A stretch of DNA of 52,854 nt from Candidatus Methanoperedens sp. (GTDB lineage Archaea; Halobacteriota; Methanosarcinia; Methanosarcinales; Methanoperedenaceae). Shown here piece after piece: positions 1 to 7,311 of this stretch (its first letter is position 1; the number at the start of each line of letters is the position of its first letter). The translations under genes and the position numbers were made by a program. The notes beneath the pieces are model-generated. The model was not told the origin of the DNA, made no database searches, and worked only from the letters and a program-made list of their open reading frames with translations. The stretch is taken from NCBI GenBank assembly GCA_028717345.1, contig JAQUNZ010000009.1, positions 1 to 52,854 of the forward strand. The letters are read 5' to 3'.

Positions 1-561
1 AGCATTGGAGGCAATAAACGCATGACCGATATCCAGATTTATCTTTAAATACTCCGAACCTACCATTTCAATTATATGGATAATTTCACCCGGGAACACA
101 CCCACCTTATTCCCTCCATCCCTGTCAAACAGGTTCTCAAGGAGAAGGATGACACCATATTCTTCGGCAAGAGCACTTATATGAATTAAATTAAGAATAT
201 TCAGGTTAAGACATTTTCTTTCACCATTCTGACTGCCTGGATGAACAACTATATATCCCGCTCCAATCTCTGCGGCAAGCCTGACGACTTTTTCCATAAC
301 GGTAAAATTTTTGTCACTGAGAGTTGAAAAGTCTATCTTTATTCCCTCTATCCTGGAATCGATGTGCGGGGCATGGATAGTAAACTCAGTGCCAAAAGAT
401 GCGGCAAGATAGGCAGATTTTGACAAAAGTTCCTTCTCTTTTTGTTCGTCTAAAAAATCCATTCTATCAAGACCAAGTTCAATGATATCCACTTCACATG
501 GATATATGGCTCCTCCAAAATCTTTTATCTGGGGAGAATTTATGCCTGTTTTTATATTCAT
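1..561 (-). CDS. Sugar phosphate isomerase/epimerase-like TIM-barrel protein (3' end outside window)
   Basis: An open frame of 187 codons runs leftward from an ATG at 561 and leaves the window before any stop. The translation has the hallmarks of the xylose-isomerase-like / AP endonuclease 2 TIM-barrel superfamily: HAPH near residue 59, VVHPGS on the next strand, LLLENL with a likely metal-ligand Glu, and NLDIGHA, the usual Asp-x-Gly-His metal site. Such proteins isomerise or epimerise sugars or sugar phosphates, or act as endonuclease IV-like enzymes; the substrate here is unknown. The upstream gap carries the AT-rich block shared with the phosphate genes, so it may belong to the same regulon. 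The family call is firm, the function is not. Confidence 0.75.
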   Translation of the reverse strand, partial: MNIKTGINSPQIKDFGGAIYPCEVDIIELGLDRMDFLDEQKEKELLSKSAYLAASFGTEFTIHAPHIDSRIEGIKIDFSTLSDKNFTVMEKVVRLAAEIGAGYIVVHPGSQNGERKCLNLNILNLIHISALAEEYGVILLLENLFDRDGGNKVGVFPGEIIHIIEMVGSEYLKINLDIGHAFIASNA

Positions 562-600
562 ATATTATAGTTTCACGCTATATGTAATATATTTTATCTC

Positions 601-633
601 AATAATCTATATATTCTAAATAAAATCAGTATA
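601..633. promoter_or_regulatory. Pho-island AT-rich block, copy 1
   Basis: This is the CTATATAnn-CTAAATA tandem half-site followed by AAAATCAGTA, the shared core of a block repeated before many genes in the first 23 kb. It lies 40 bp upstream of the ATG at 561. The repetition is seen directly; its use as an operator is inference. Confidence 0.5.
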
Positions 634-663
634 ATTATTTCCTATCAAAGAACTGCAATCACC

Positions 664-1071
664 TCATATCTTTTCTGGCGAGTACCTGACAGCCAGCACC
701 CTTATCACTCCAAGCACAAGCAGCAGCGCCGAGAGTGCAAAAATAGTTTCATATCCAAATGATTTGGAATAAAGCCCGACAGTGACCTCACGCATAGCTA
801 TTAAGATCGTGACATCGGTTATATCGGTGAGCTTTATCCTTTCGTGTTTGGAATAGTCCGCAAAGGTCTTGAAGAACTCGATTACAATGAAAAGCGTGAG
901 AACATTAGTGACTATTTTGTTAAAACCCCCCTCAAGCGAATCTATGGCAACAGCGCGCAGGTCAAGTAAGATTCGCAGCATCCCTGCGATAAGTACCAGT
1001 ATCAGTACATAAAGGATAATGGTAACAATAGAGTCGGTAACTTTTTTGAAAAATTTTGTGTGGTCGATCAC
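664..1071 (-). CDS. PsiE-family (phosphate-starvation-inducible E) membrane protein
   Basis: The 135-residue product has four hydrophobic stretches and the conserved middle of the PsiE family (PF06146): FF..FADYSKHERIKLTDITDVTILIAMREV, in which a charged loop sits between helices 2 and 3. In enterobacteria psiE is induced by phosphate starvation, but its biochemical role is unknown. The start is a GTG at 1069-1071 that overlaps the stop of the 25-residue ORF upstream by four bases (GTGA), which suggests translational coupling. It closes a five-gene minus-strand run that starts at 1680. The family call is confident; a phosphate-stress role here rests on the family name and the context. Confidence 0.85.
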   Translation of the reverse strand: MIDHTKFFKKVTDSIVTIILYVLILVLIAGMLRILLDLRAVAIDSLEGGFNKIVTNVLTLFIVIEFFKTFADYSKHERIKLTDITDVTILIAMREVTVGLYSKSFGYETIFALSALLLVLGVIRVLAVRYSPEKI

Positions 1072-1145
1072 TTAACCACCATCCAGAATGCAAGCAATAG
1101 AAGAAATATCATCAGGAAAAGTTCTATTTTGTTAAGGCTTTGCAT
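1068..1145 (-). CDS. 25-residue single-helix membrane micropeptide
   Basis: An ATG-started frame encodes a 25-residue peptide that is almost entirely one hydrophobic helix (LFLMIFLLLLAFWMVV) between a short polar N-terminus and a C-terminal Lys. Its start lies inside the end of the 72-residue ORF (14 bp overlap) and its stop overlaps the psiE-like GTG by four bases. That coupling on both sides is the main evidence that it is translated. No known family is recognised. It could be a regulatory or assembly partner of the PsiE-like protein (inference). Confidence 0.5.
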   Translation of the reverse strand: MQSLNKIELFLMIFLLLLAFWMVVK

Positions 1146-1350
1146 TCTCAGTTTCCATCCTGGAGATCAAAGCCTGTAAATCTTTATCCGAATGTTCCTG
1201 CTGTACTTGTTCCTTATCTATAGAAATATCCTGCCTGCTTTTGTCAACTGAAATTAACATTCTGAGTCTGCCTCTGCGTATGAAGAACAAATCTTCACCA
1301 GCATTGCTGTAATCCCTGAACTCTGTATCTTCTTTTTCAGTCTGTACCAT
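1132..1350 (-). CDS. Hypothetical 72-residue charged protein
   Basis: An ATG at 1350 gives a 72-residue product. A longer frame from a TTG exists, but the ATG directly follows the TGA of the preceding ORF and fits operon spacing better. The N-terminal half contains FFIRRGRLRML, the C-terminal half is a strongly charged, Gln- and Asp-rich stretch likely to be helical or coiled. There are no Cys and no membrane segments. No family is recognised. It is third in a run of micro-ORFs ending in the PsiE-like gene and shares overlaps or near-overlaps with both neighbours. Confidence 0.5.
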   Translation of the reverse strand: MVQTEKEDTEFRDYSNAGEDLFFIRRGRLRMLISVDKSRQDISIDKEQVQQEHSDKDLQALISRMETENAKP

Positions 1351-1354
1351 TTTA

Positions 1355-1513
1355 TCACAATGCAACCAGTCTTGCTATTGATGCAGAGCATATATGATAT
1401 TCTTTGGCTACTGCATGCGTTGCTTTTGCCAATGCATCCTGTGAATTCGATCCATTCACCAATAATTCCTCTCTTTTTTCACAGATGTATATCAGAATGT
1501 CCAATGTATTCAT
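1355..1513 (-). CDS. Hypothetical 52-residue protein
   Basis: The ATG at 1513 starts a 52-residue frame ending 5 bp before the next ORF. The N-terminal half resembles an amphipathic helix (NTLDILIYICEKREELL) and the second half is Ala-rich and probably helical (DALAKATHAVAKEYHICSAS, two Cys overall). No family is recognised. Its place between two other short ORFs with tight spacing on the same strand supports it as a real gene. Confidence 0.45.
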   Translation of the reverse strand: MNTLDILIYICEKREELLVNGSNSQDALAKATHAVAKEYHICSASIARLVAL

Positions 1514-1527
1514 GGTCTCAACTCTTC

Positions 1528-1680
1528 CTACTTGGCAGCAAATCCGCCGCGCAGGAACAGGTAAATTTCCTTATCTTCCTGGTTCATTCCAATAAATCCC
1601 TCTTCGGGCGGATTATGCCTTGTACCGCAGGAGAGGGGTTTTTTCATAATTCTCTTATTTTCGTTCATTTCTTTCACCAT
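1528..1680 (-). CDS. 50-residue microprotein with C-terminal YLFLRGGFAAK motif
   Basis: The frame from the ATG at 1680 encodes 50 residues ending in EIYLFLRGGFAAK. A second ORF at 28639-28776 encodes a 45-residue relative: both start MVK.M, both have LPC or LSC in the middle, and both end in YLFLRGGF.AK. Conservation between two distant loci supports translation. It is first in the micro-ORF/psiE run, about 20 bp downstream of a copy of the Pho-island block. No known family is recognised. The paralogue lies beside a PhoU relic, so both copies associate with phosphate genes. Confidence 0.6.
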   Translation of the reverse strand: MVKEMNENKRIMKKPLSCGTRHNPPEEGFIGMNQEDKEIYLFLRGGFAAK

Positions 1681-1700
1681 ATCAACATTCTACCATAGAG

Positions 1701-1750
1701 TTATATAATTTATCACAATAATCTATAGATACTATATAAAATCAGTATAT
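1701..1750. promoter_or_regulatory. Pho-island AT-rich block, copy 2
   Basis: It contains TTATATAATTTATC, then AATCTATAG and ACTATATAAAATCAGTAT. The same order of elements recurs at 4832-4889 and 6572-6634. It lies just upstream of the micro-ORF/psiE operon (start 1680), and downstream of the PHP gene, so it most likely serves the micro-ORF operon. Confidence 0.6.
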
Positions 1751-2495
1751 GGTCTCATTCCATTTTCTCTTACCCTTTACATTCAGGATAATTTCCCCTG
1801 ATATACCGAATAAATACGATAATGGCAACCCTACATACAGCGCAGCGCCTATCAATCCCAGGGCTTCCGCCAAAGGAAGTTTTTCTTTTAAGGATGGATT
1901 TCCTGAGTTCCTCAGAAGTTCTTCCTTCAAAAATAGTGTATCCGTTGCCTATCATATCAAGTGAGTGGGCATCGCTGCTCCCCAGCCATGCAATTTTTCC
2001 GGGAGAGAAAGTCTGTGCCATTAAATTAGTATAAGCATCGCGGTGGCAGGCATTAAATACCTCCACGCCGTCCAGTTCTAAATAGTGTATCTTCTTTCCG
2101 AGAGATTGGCAGTGAGGGCTGAAGGGATGGGCAGCCACGGCAATGCCTCCCTGTTCATGGATAAGGTCTAATGTCTCAGAAGCGCCCAGCATAGGTTTGA
2201 TCCTTTCCTGTATGAACAGCGCCAGGATCTCACCGTCTGCGCTTGATATCTCTTCCCCGACCACGACCTCGATATCATGTGCGTGTTTTTGGGCAATGAG
2301 GGCGCCCTGGATCGTGTTATGGTCTGTTATGCACAGGACATCAAGTTTTCTCCTGTATGCAGTTTCGACGGCTTTGCGTGGATCGGAAACGGATTCAGGG
2401 AAACAGAGAAAAGAATATCTTCCAAACCCTGAATACCTGGTGTGTACATGAGTGTCTGCTTTGCCATGGTGATGCGTCTGTTCGATATTTTCCAT
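1742..2495 (-). pseudogene. PHP-domain phosphoesterase with frameshifted C-terminus
   Basis: The N-terminal part (ATG at 2495) has every PHP metal motif: DTHVHTRYSG, CITDHNTIQG, GEEISS, AAHPF and GSSDAH. This family covers trypsin-like phosphoester hydrolases acting on nucleotides, RNA or histidinol phosphate. Around 1860-1890 the reading frame changes quality: the continuing frame ends as Cys/Arg-rich nonsense at 1770, whereas the neighbouring frame encodes EALGLIGAALYVGLPLSYLF, a membrane-helix tail of the kind that archaeal PHP proteins can carry, and ends at 1742. A small indel, perhaps with a deletion, probably separated them. The catalytic part is intact and could still be active. A sequencing error is the alternative. 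Confidence 0.7.
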
Positions 2496-2539
2496 GTAAA
2501 ACAGTTATTACATTAACAAAATAAAGATTATCTTAGTAA

Positions 2540-2562
2540 AATATATAATCTATATAGATTTT
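2540..2562. promoter_or_regulatory. Pho-island half-site block, copy 3 (short)
   Basis: The sequence ATATATAATCTATATAGATT contains the palindromic TCTATATAGA and an ATAATCTATATAG core shared with the other copies, 45 bp upstream of the PHP start codon. It lacks the AATCAGTA tail. Confidence 0.4.
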
Positions 2563-2609
2563 GACCATTTATTACGATCGACGATTGGCGTGATAATTAT
2601 TTATTCTAA

Positions 2610-3425
2610 TTAAAATATATTATATAATGAAGATATTATAACGAAAAGTATAATGATAAAACCAAAACCAGTACAGAAATAGCCAAAATTGATCTTCTCC
2701 GCAAGTTTAACAAGGGATTTTATCGTCAGCAAACCAAAAAAGAACGAAGCAATTATTCCGGGAATGATCAAAATATCAAATGTGCTATGTTTCAGTAATC
2801 CGAGCAGGACTTCCACTCCAAAAACGGCAGGAATACTTACTAGGAAGCTAACCCGCAACGCCTCTCTTGCTGAATACCCCCTGAACATCAATGTTGAAAC
2901 CGTTGTCCCGGACCTGCTCAGGCCCGGAATAGCAGTAAGACCCTGGGCAATTCCTAGGTAAATCGAATCCTTAAAAATAATCTCTTTTTCCGTGTTTTTC
3001 TTTTTTTTTGCAGTCCACTGGAATACTCCTGTCAGTATCAGGAAAAATGCTATTAAAAGCATTGCTGCATTGCCTGCAAAATTAAATTTATCCAGACCGA
3101 ATAATAAAAGCGGGGTTCCGATAAGACCTGTCAGCAGGGTTGCCATTGTAATAAAGCTCGTTAACCTGTTTGCCTCTGTATCTTGTGCCGGATTTTTAAT
3201 GTAGTTCTTAAGATTTTTCAGTATCCCAAGGATTTCCATTTTGTAGTAAACAATAGCAGCGAGCAAAGTGCCGATGTGCATCCATAATGCGATCACGAGG
3301 GCTTCAGAAAGGGTTTTGTTGAAGAATTTGACCATGATAAGAGCTTCAACGCCCTTGCTTGAGACAGGAAGCCACTCGAGTATCCCTTGCAGGATTCCGA
3401 TTAAAAAATAGCTCAAAACATCCAT
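2610..3425 (-). CDS. uppP: Undecaprenyl-diphosphatase UppP/BacA family
   Basis: The 271-residue product matches the length and both signature loops of the UppP/BacA family: GILQGILEWLPVSSKG near the N-terminus and GIAQGLTAIPGLSRSGTTVS in the middle, with about eight hydrophobic helices. The enzyme hydrolyses polyprenyl diphosphate to the monophosphate at the membrane; in archaea it recycles the polyprenyl carrier for glycan assembly and releases phosphate. It lies downstream of phoA on the same strand beyond a terminator-like hairpin, so it may be transcribed alone. No copy of the Pho block is evident directly before it. Confidence 0.92.
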   Translation of the reverse strand: MDVLSYFLIGILQGILEWLPVSSKGVEALIMVKFFNKTLSEALVIALWMHIGTLLAAIVYYKMEILGILKNLKNYIKNPAQDTEANRLTSFITMATLLTGLIGTPLLLFGLDKFNFAGNAAMLLIAFFLILTGVFQWTAKKKKNTEKEIIFKDSIYLGIAQGLTAIPGLSRSGTTVSTLMFRGYSAREALRVSFLVSIPAVFGVEVLLGLLKHSTFDILIIPGIIASFFFGLLTIKSLVKLAEKINFGYFCTGFGFIIILFVIISSLYNIF

Positions 3426-3499
3426 AATCCTCTATTTATTTTGAATCGACTCTTGATAATTATTTCTTCAATTTAGTATTGCCTTTTGCACCCCCATGT

Positions 3500-3534
3500 A
3501 ATAAAAAGATACCGCCTGGAAAACCGGCGGCGGT
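3500..3534 (-). terminator. Terminator-like hairpin after phoA
   Basis: ACCGCC at 3511-3516 pairs with GGCGGT at 3529-3534. In the minus direction the hairpin follows the phoA stop (3553) and is followed by a T-rich run (complement of ATAAAAAGAT). Confidence 0.5.
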
Positions 3535-3552
3535 TCATATTTATACGTATTT

Positions 3553-4761
3553 TTACTGTTTAAGAGCTTTTACCATTACTCCATAAAGGTCAGTGTTGTC
3601 AACAGCCCTGTCCAAGGATTTGCTGCCTGGACCCTGGCTCCAGATAAGAGTATCTACGCCGGTATGCTCATTGCTTGTCCAGCCGGCATCCACAGACTCA
3701 CTGGCATTGAGAAGCTTATCAGGCCCGTTTATGGCAAAACCGCCTGTCTCATGGTCAGGAACAATAATGAGCAGGGTATGTTCTTTTCTCTCCGGACTTG
3801 TGTTTATCCAGTCCAGAACTACCTTCACGGCATCATCAAATGCCAGGGTTTCACCCAGCTGGTAATTCAGATCATTAGCATGGTTTGCCCAGTCAACCTG
3901 GGAGCCTTCCACCATGAGGAAGAAACCGTCACTGTTATTTTCCAGAATATTCAGGGCGGAAGATGTCATTTCCGGCAATCCCGGTTCAGTTGTTCCGGGT
4001 ACGCGAAGATATTCCGGGGTCATGCCGCTGTCATTGAATAGTCCCAGCAGTTTCACAGTTCCGTTTACTACAGCAGAGTCCATTCCCGCCCTGGTATATA
4101 CGACCGGATAACCTTTTAGCCCAGCTTCGGCGATAAAGTTCCCGGAAGTACCGCATTTATCCGGCTTTGTTGAATTGAATTTTGCAACGCCTCCGCCCAG
4201 CATTACATCAACCCCGGTCACCTCAATATACTGCCTGGCAATTTCATTCTCGCAGTTCCGGGACTTAACATGCGCCCCAAATACCGCCGGGGTGGCATGT
4301 GTGATTGTGGACGTAGCCACAAGACCGGTGGCTTTACCGTCTGCTTTAGCCAGTTCCAGGATGCTGGGATTATACGGTTTACCATCGGCGTGATAACAGA
4401 TCTCACCGTTATTGAATTTTTCACCGCATGCCCAGGCTGAGCCTGCGGCTGCTGAATCGGTTATGATGCTGTTGGCTGAATAGGTTCTCTGGTATCCGAT
4501 ATTCTCCAGTGTTTCAAGATAAAGGGAAGCTCCATCAGGTCCGTTTTTATATATCCGGGCTGCTGTCACATCCGCCAGACCCATACCGTCAGGAACCATG
4601 AATATGATGTTTTTGACTTCGTTATGGTTCTCCAGATAGTTTTCAGATTGCTGGAGCTCATTTTTATTTACACTCGCATTTATGGATGGCACAAATAAAA
4701 CGGCTGCCAGCATCATCAATGCCAGCAGTGCGCCAATCCCGATTAATTTATCTTTCCTCAT
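3553..4761 (-). CDS. phoA: Alkaline phosphatase (PhoA family), membrane-anchored or secreted
   Basis: The 402-residue product begins with a hydrophobic signal or anchor segment (residues about 6-30). It keeps the alkaline phosphatase active site: VPDGMG, the nucleophile Ser in TDSAAAGSAW, VEGSQVDWANHANDL, PDHETGGF and NEHTG, which together give the Zn and Mg ligands. It is shorter than the E. coli enzyme (471), as in many archaeal homologues. It would release phosphate from organic esters outside the membrane. A copy of the Pho block lies about 70-130 bp upstream, with a terminator-like hairpin after the stop. Confidence 0.95.
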   Translation of the reverse strand: MRKDKLIGIGALLALMMLAAVLFVPSINASVNKNELQQSENYLENHNEVKNIIFMVPDGMGLADVTAARIYKNGPDGASLYLETLENIGYQRTYSANSIITDSAAAGSAWACGEKFNNGEICYHADGKPYNPSILELAKADGKATGLVATSTITHATPAVFGAHVKSRNCENEIARQYIEVTGVDVMLGGGVAKFNSTKPDKCGTSGNFIAEAGLKGYPVVYTRAGMDSAVVNGTVKLLGLFNDSGMTPEYLRVPGTTEPGLPEMTSSALNILENNSDGFFLMVEGSQVDWANHANDLNYQLGETLAFDDAVKVVLDWINTSPERKEHTLLIIVPDHETGGFAINGPDKLLNASESVDAGWTSNEHTGVDTLIWSQGPGSKSLDRAVDNTDLYGVMVKALKQ

Positions 4762-4831
4762 ACTTTATTCCTCCATTTCTTATGTTGAAAGCAAAATCAA
4801 TGATCTTGCCTTTGATGTATTCATGTTAAAA

Positions 4832-4889
4832 AGTTGATATAATTTATCAACATAATCTATATAGTTCTATATATGAAAAATCAATATTG
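4832..4889. promoter_or_regulatory. Pho-island AT-rich block, copy 4 (phoA)
   Basis: TTGATATAATTTATCAACAT, then AATCTATATAG and TTCTATATATG form two CTATATA half-sites 10 bp apart. It is nearly identical to the block at 6572-6634, including the flanking GTTAAAAAGTT and the tail ATCAATATTG. It precedes phoA and runs into the 3' end of arsC. Confidence 0.65.
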
Positions 4890-5294
4890 GCTGAATTCTT
4901 CCTGGATCCGCTGCTTTATTTCGTCCCTGACCTTCCTGAATGCGGAAAGTATCTCATCTTCAGACCCTCTCACCGCTGCCGGATCATTAAAACTCCAGTG
5001 CAAATGGCGGGCCTTACCGGGGAAAACAGGGCAGGTTTCCCTGGCGGCATCGCATGTGGTTATTATTAAATCAAAACTCATCCCCTGAAATTCATCTACC
5101 GATTTTGACCTGTGTTCTGAAATATCAATGCCAATTTCTGCCATGACTCTTATCGCAATGGGATTTACAGCAGAATGTCTTGTTCCTGCACTTTCTACCT
5201 CGAACTTATCGCCCATGAGATGCCGCAAAATCCCTTCGGCCATCTGGGAACGGCAGGAATTTTCCGTGCATAGGAACAGTACTTTTTTCATCAT
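4881..5294 (-). CDS. arsC: Arsenate reductase, thioredoxin-coupled low-MW phosphatase type
   Basis: The 137-residue product has the phosphate-binding loop CTENSCRS (residues 10-17), the redox pair in [11 protein letters not shown] and the general-acid Asp in FNDPAAV. These are the three functional elements of thioredoxin-dependent ArsC of the LMW protein-tyrosine-phosphatase fold. It reduces arsenate to arsenite. It begins 12 bp after the prepilin peptidase gene and is probably cotranscribed with it. Placing arsenate detoxification in a phosphate-scavenging island makes sense because arsenate is taken up as a phosphate mimic (inference). Confidence 0.9.
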   Translation of the reverse strand: MMKKVLFLCTENSCRSQMAEGILRHLMGDKFEVESAGTRHSAVNPIAIRVMAEIGIDISEHRSKSVDEFQGMSFDLIITTCDAARETCPVFPGKARHLHWSFNDPAAVRGSEDEILSAFRKVRDEIKQRIQEEFSQY

Positions 5295-5306
5295 AGCATC
5301 TCAGGC

Positions 5307-6065
5307 TCACAGGAGAAATTTAATTAACTCAAACATCATATCACCATATAGAACAGCCGTGAAAAAACCTAACGTTATGGGAATCATAAAAGGCAGGCAC
5401 GGGGTCACCCATACCTCATCTTCAATTAAGCCCTTACCTGAAAGATGCTTAAGCTCCCTGACCGTATCCCCGTTAATTTCCATACCGCCCCATTTAAAAC
5501 GGGATCGAACCGTGCCATTAACCATCTCAAAACCCTGGATCAGCCTGATATGTTTGCCTGGAAGCTCTGAAATTCTCTTTTTATAACCCATGAAAATATA
5601 TGCCGGATTATCGATATGCAAACCCATTTTCGTGATATTATATGCAGCCAGCCCGATGGGAACCACGATTGCCAGCAGTGCTGCATTTCCAAAGATACTC
5701 AGGGTAAAAATATCATAGAGGGGTTTGTCCAGTGGGAAAGCATATCCCAAAACCTGGAAACCCGGATATGCAGGAATGGTCAATGATAGGACGATAAGCG
5801 CCTTAGCATCAGCACCGCCGAACGCCCCGATCGTAAAAAGGATATAAGCAAGTATGAAGATGAATCCTGCTGAAATAAATAATGGACGAAGAATAAGTAT
5901 CTTGTAAAGCGAGTAATCGAAAGAAATAAAAAAAATGCTGCCAACAAGCATTATCAGCCATACATTATTGTTCACGCTGCGCTTTTTAATATCCGAATAA
6001 CATGCGTAAATCAAAAATGGCGCGCAGAATAAGATCTTTAGAATATCAAGTACGCTATTTTCCAT
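5307..6065 (-). CDS. Archaeal prepilin peptidase (A24 family)
   Basis: The 252-residue polytopic protein has the two catalytic aspartates of A24 aspartic peptidases: D25 in YSDIKKRSV and D86 in GAFGGADAK (the GxGD-type motif). These enzymes cut class III signal peptides of archaeal pilins, archaellins and pilin-like binding proteins at the membrane. Several substrates are encoded nearby: the two PstS-like proteins (8515, 11218) and the pilin-like protein (21662). It is followed by arsC after 12 bp. A soluble insert sits between the second catalytic region and the last helix (residues about 155-225). Confidence 0.88.
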   Translation of the reverse strand: MENSVLDILKILFCAPFLIYACYSDIKKRSVNNNVWLIMLVGSIFFISFDYSLYKILILRPLFISAGFIFILAYILFTIGAFGGADAKALIVLSLTIPAYPGFQVLGYAFPLDKPLYDIFTLSIFGNAALLAIVVPIGLAAYNITKMGLHIDNPAYIFMGYKKRISELPGKHIRLIQGFEMVNGTVRSRFKWGGMEINGDTVRELKHLSGKGLIEDEVWVTPCLPFMIPITLGFFTAVLYGDMMFELIKFLL

Positions 6066-6086
6066 TAAATTCTCCTGACCGGTATG

Positions 6087-6293
6087 TTATATTAACTTAA
6101 GATTGATCTCTTTCGCTTTTTCCAGGAACATTTTTCCTCTGTCTGTGGTTACATATTTATCCTGCCTTTTATCCATAAGTCCATTTTTCAGGAGCAAAGC
6201 AAGATATTTTCCGGTTATCTGAAAGTTCAGGTTCGCACCACAGACAATAGTTGTTTTATGGACTCCTTTTTCCCATGTCCGGAAGCAAAGTCA
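6087..6293 (-). pseudogene. Truncated archaeal winged-helix regulator fragment
   Basis: A minus-strand frame encodes about 68 residues matching the C-terminal two-thirds of small archaeal winged-helix proteins (HTH_45 type): KTTIVCGANLNF, then KYLALLLKNGLM and YVTTDRGKMFLEKAKEI. The expected first helix is missing and no usable start codon precedes it: an in-frame stop lies at the 5' side. I read it as a remnant of a regulator gene. A Pho-island block directly upstream (6321-6369) may be what is left of its promoter. Confidence 0.5.
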
Positions 6294-6320
6294 TTCTGAT
6301 TTTGTACGTTCATGCCATAA

Positions 6321-6369
6321 AGCTGATATAATTTATCAAAATATTCTATATAGTCTATTTAGAAAGTCG
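6321..6369. promoter_or_regulatory. Pho-island AT-rich block, copy 5
   Basis: GCTGATATAATTTATCAAAA is followed by TATTCTATATAG and TCTATTTAG, half-sites 9 bp apart. It lies upstream of the winged-helix remnant and, beyond it, of the prepilin peptidase/arsC pair. Confidence 0.55.
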
Positions 6370-6380
6370 AATAATTTATT

Positions 6381-6557
6381 TCATAAAGAAGAACGCGATA
6401 TAACATTTTTTTCAGGGACTTTATAAGCACATCCTCTGAAACCGTTGATATACAGGATCTTTCTATTGTGGATCATGTCAATAAATTGGACATCTCCTTC
6501 CTGGATTTCACCTGATTCGATCCGGAATTTTACGATGTCTCCAACAGAGTATTTCAT
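6381..6557 (-). CDS. 58-residue small beta-rich protein, paralogue of 8243-8425
   Basis: The ATG at 6557 gives 58 residues. The core VGDIVKFRIESGEIQEGDV, then ILYINGFRGCAYKVP and NVIS closely matches the 60-residue product at 8243-8425 (TGDTVKFKLESGEIQEGDV, ILYINCSDRRAYRVP, KIIS). The pattern of alternating hydrophobic and charged residues with Gly turns suggests a small SH3- or KOW-like barrel. No family is recognised. A Pho-island block lies immediately upstream. Two diverged copies argue that both are expressed genes. Confidence 0.65.
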   Translation of the reverse strand: MKYSVGDIVKFRIESGEIQEGDVQFIDMIHNRKILYINGFRGCAYKVPEKNVISRSSL

Positions 6558-6571
6558 ACATGTAATAATGT

Positions 6572-6634
6572 TAAAAAGTTTATATAATTTATCAAAATAA
6601 TCTATATAGTTCTATATATAGAAATATCAGTATT
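6572..6634. promoter_or_regulatory. Pho-island AT-rich block, copy 6
   Basis: TTTATATAATTTATCAAAAT, then AATCTATATAG and TTCTATATATAG form half-sites 10 bp apart, followed by ATATCAGTATTG. Over about 60 bp it is nearly identical to the phoA block. It lies upstream of the 58-residue gene (minus) and about 70 bp before the plus-strand gene at 6703. Confidence 0.65.
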
Positions 6635-6702
6635 GCCTGAATGGTGATTACCAACTTAAATAAACGAAAGGTTTAACAACTATAAAATTTATAGTATTAT
6701 AT

Positions 6703-7311
6703 ATGACCACAGAACTACAAAAAAAAATTCTTACAAACAGATATTTGAAAAAAACTTTTAAAGAAATCGGTAAACTTTGCAATACAACACCGGGAAATGC
6801 ATATAATATTTTCAATCAGACCATAATATCGTTACAAAACGACATAAAGAAAGGCGAAGAAGCAGAGAAACTACTTGATTGTATGAATTTTATTTATGTT
6901 GATAATACAGATTATATGGTGTGGAAATATCCAATGCGTATTGATATACCACATTTAATATTTTCTGAGTCGGTTGTTGATACTGCAACAAGACTATTTG
7001 GGGATAGATATAAGATATTTACCTTCAAAAATCTACCCACTTACGGCAGAAGATTGAGAATAGAAGATTTGATTGTGCATACATTAAAGTTTGACCACAC
7101 CGCAGCGAAAGCAATATCAGAGAGGAACCGGGATTTTATAAATAAAGACTATCTGGAACAAAGGGTCAAAACCGAGAGTATGGAAAAGGACGCTATGATG
7201 GTATCATTAGATATTGATTATGGATTTAACCTTAAAGCAACCGACGTACTGAGGTACAAAGCGTTCATACTTAACAACAATCCATCACCAGCAAGGAGTG
7301 TCGCATTATGA
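6703..7311 (+). CDS. HTH-type protein of a putative toxin-antitoxin pair
   Basis: The 202-residue product has an N-terminal region that looks like a helix-turn-helix (KKTFKEIGKLCNTTPGNAYN, residues about 15-35), followed by a mixed alpha/beta part with no recognised domain and RLRIEDLIVHTLKFD near residue 120. The gene overlaps the next one by four bases (ATGA), the usual arrangement of toxin-antitoxin pairs. The partner is a minimal nucleotidyltransferase, so the pair resembles AbiEi/AbiEii, but I cannot show homology to AbiEi. The antitoxin or regulator role is inference. Base composition is AT-rich. Confidence 0.6.
   Translation: MTTELQKKILTNRYLKKTFKEIGKLCNTTPGNAYNIFNQTIISLQNDIKKGEEAEKLLDCMNFIYVDNTDYMVWKYPMRIDIPHLIFSESVVDTATRLFGDRYKIFTFKNLPTYGRRLRIEDLIVHTLKFDHTAAKAISERNRDFINKDYLEQRVKTESMEKDAMMVSLDIDYGFNLKATDVLRYKAFILNNNPSPARSVAL

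Noticed and set aside
3664-4041. 125-codon plus-strand ORF opposite phoA
   Set aside because: Antisense to the conserved alkaline phosphatase; no recognisable domain.
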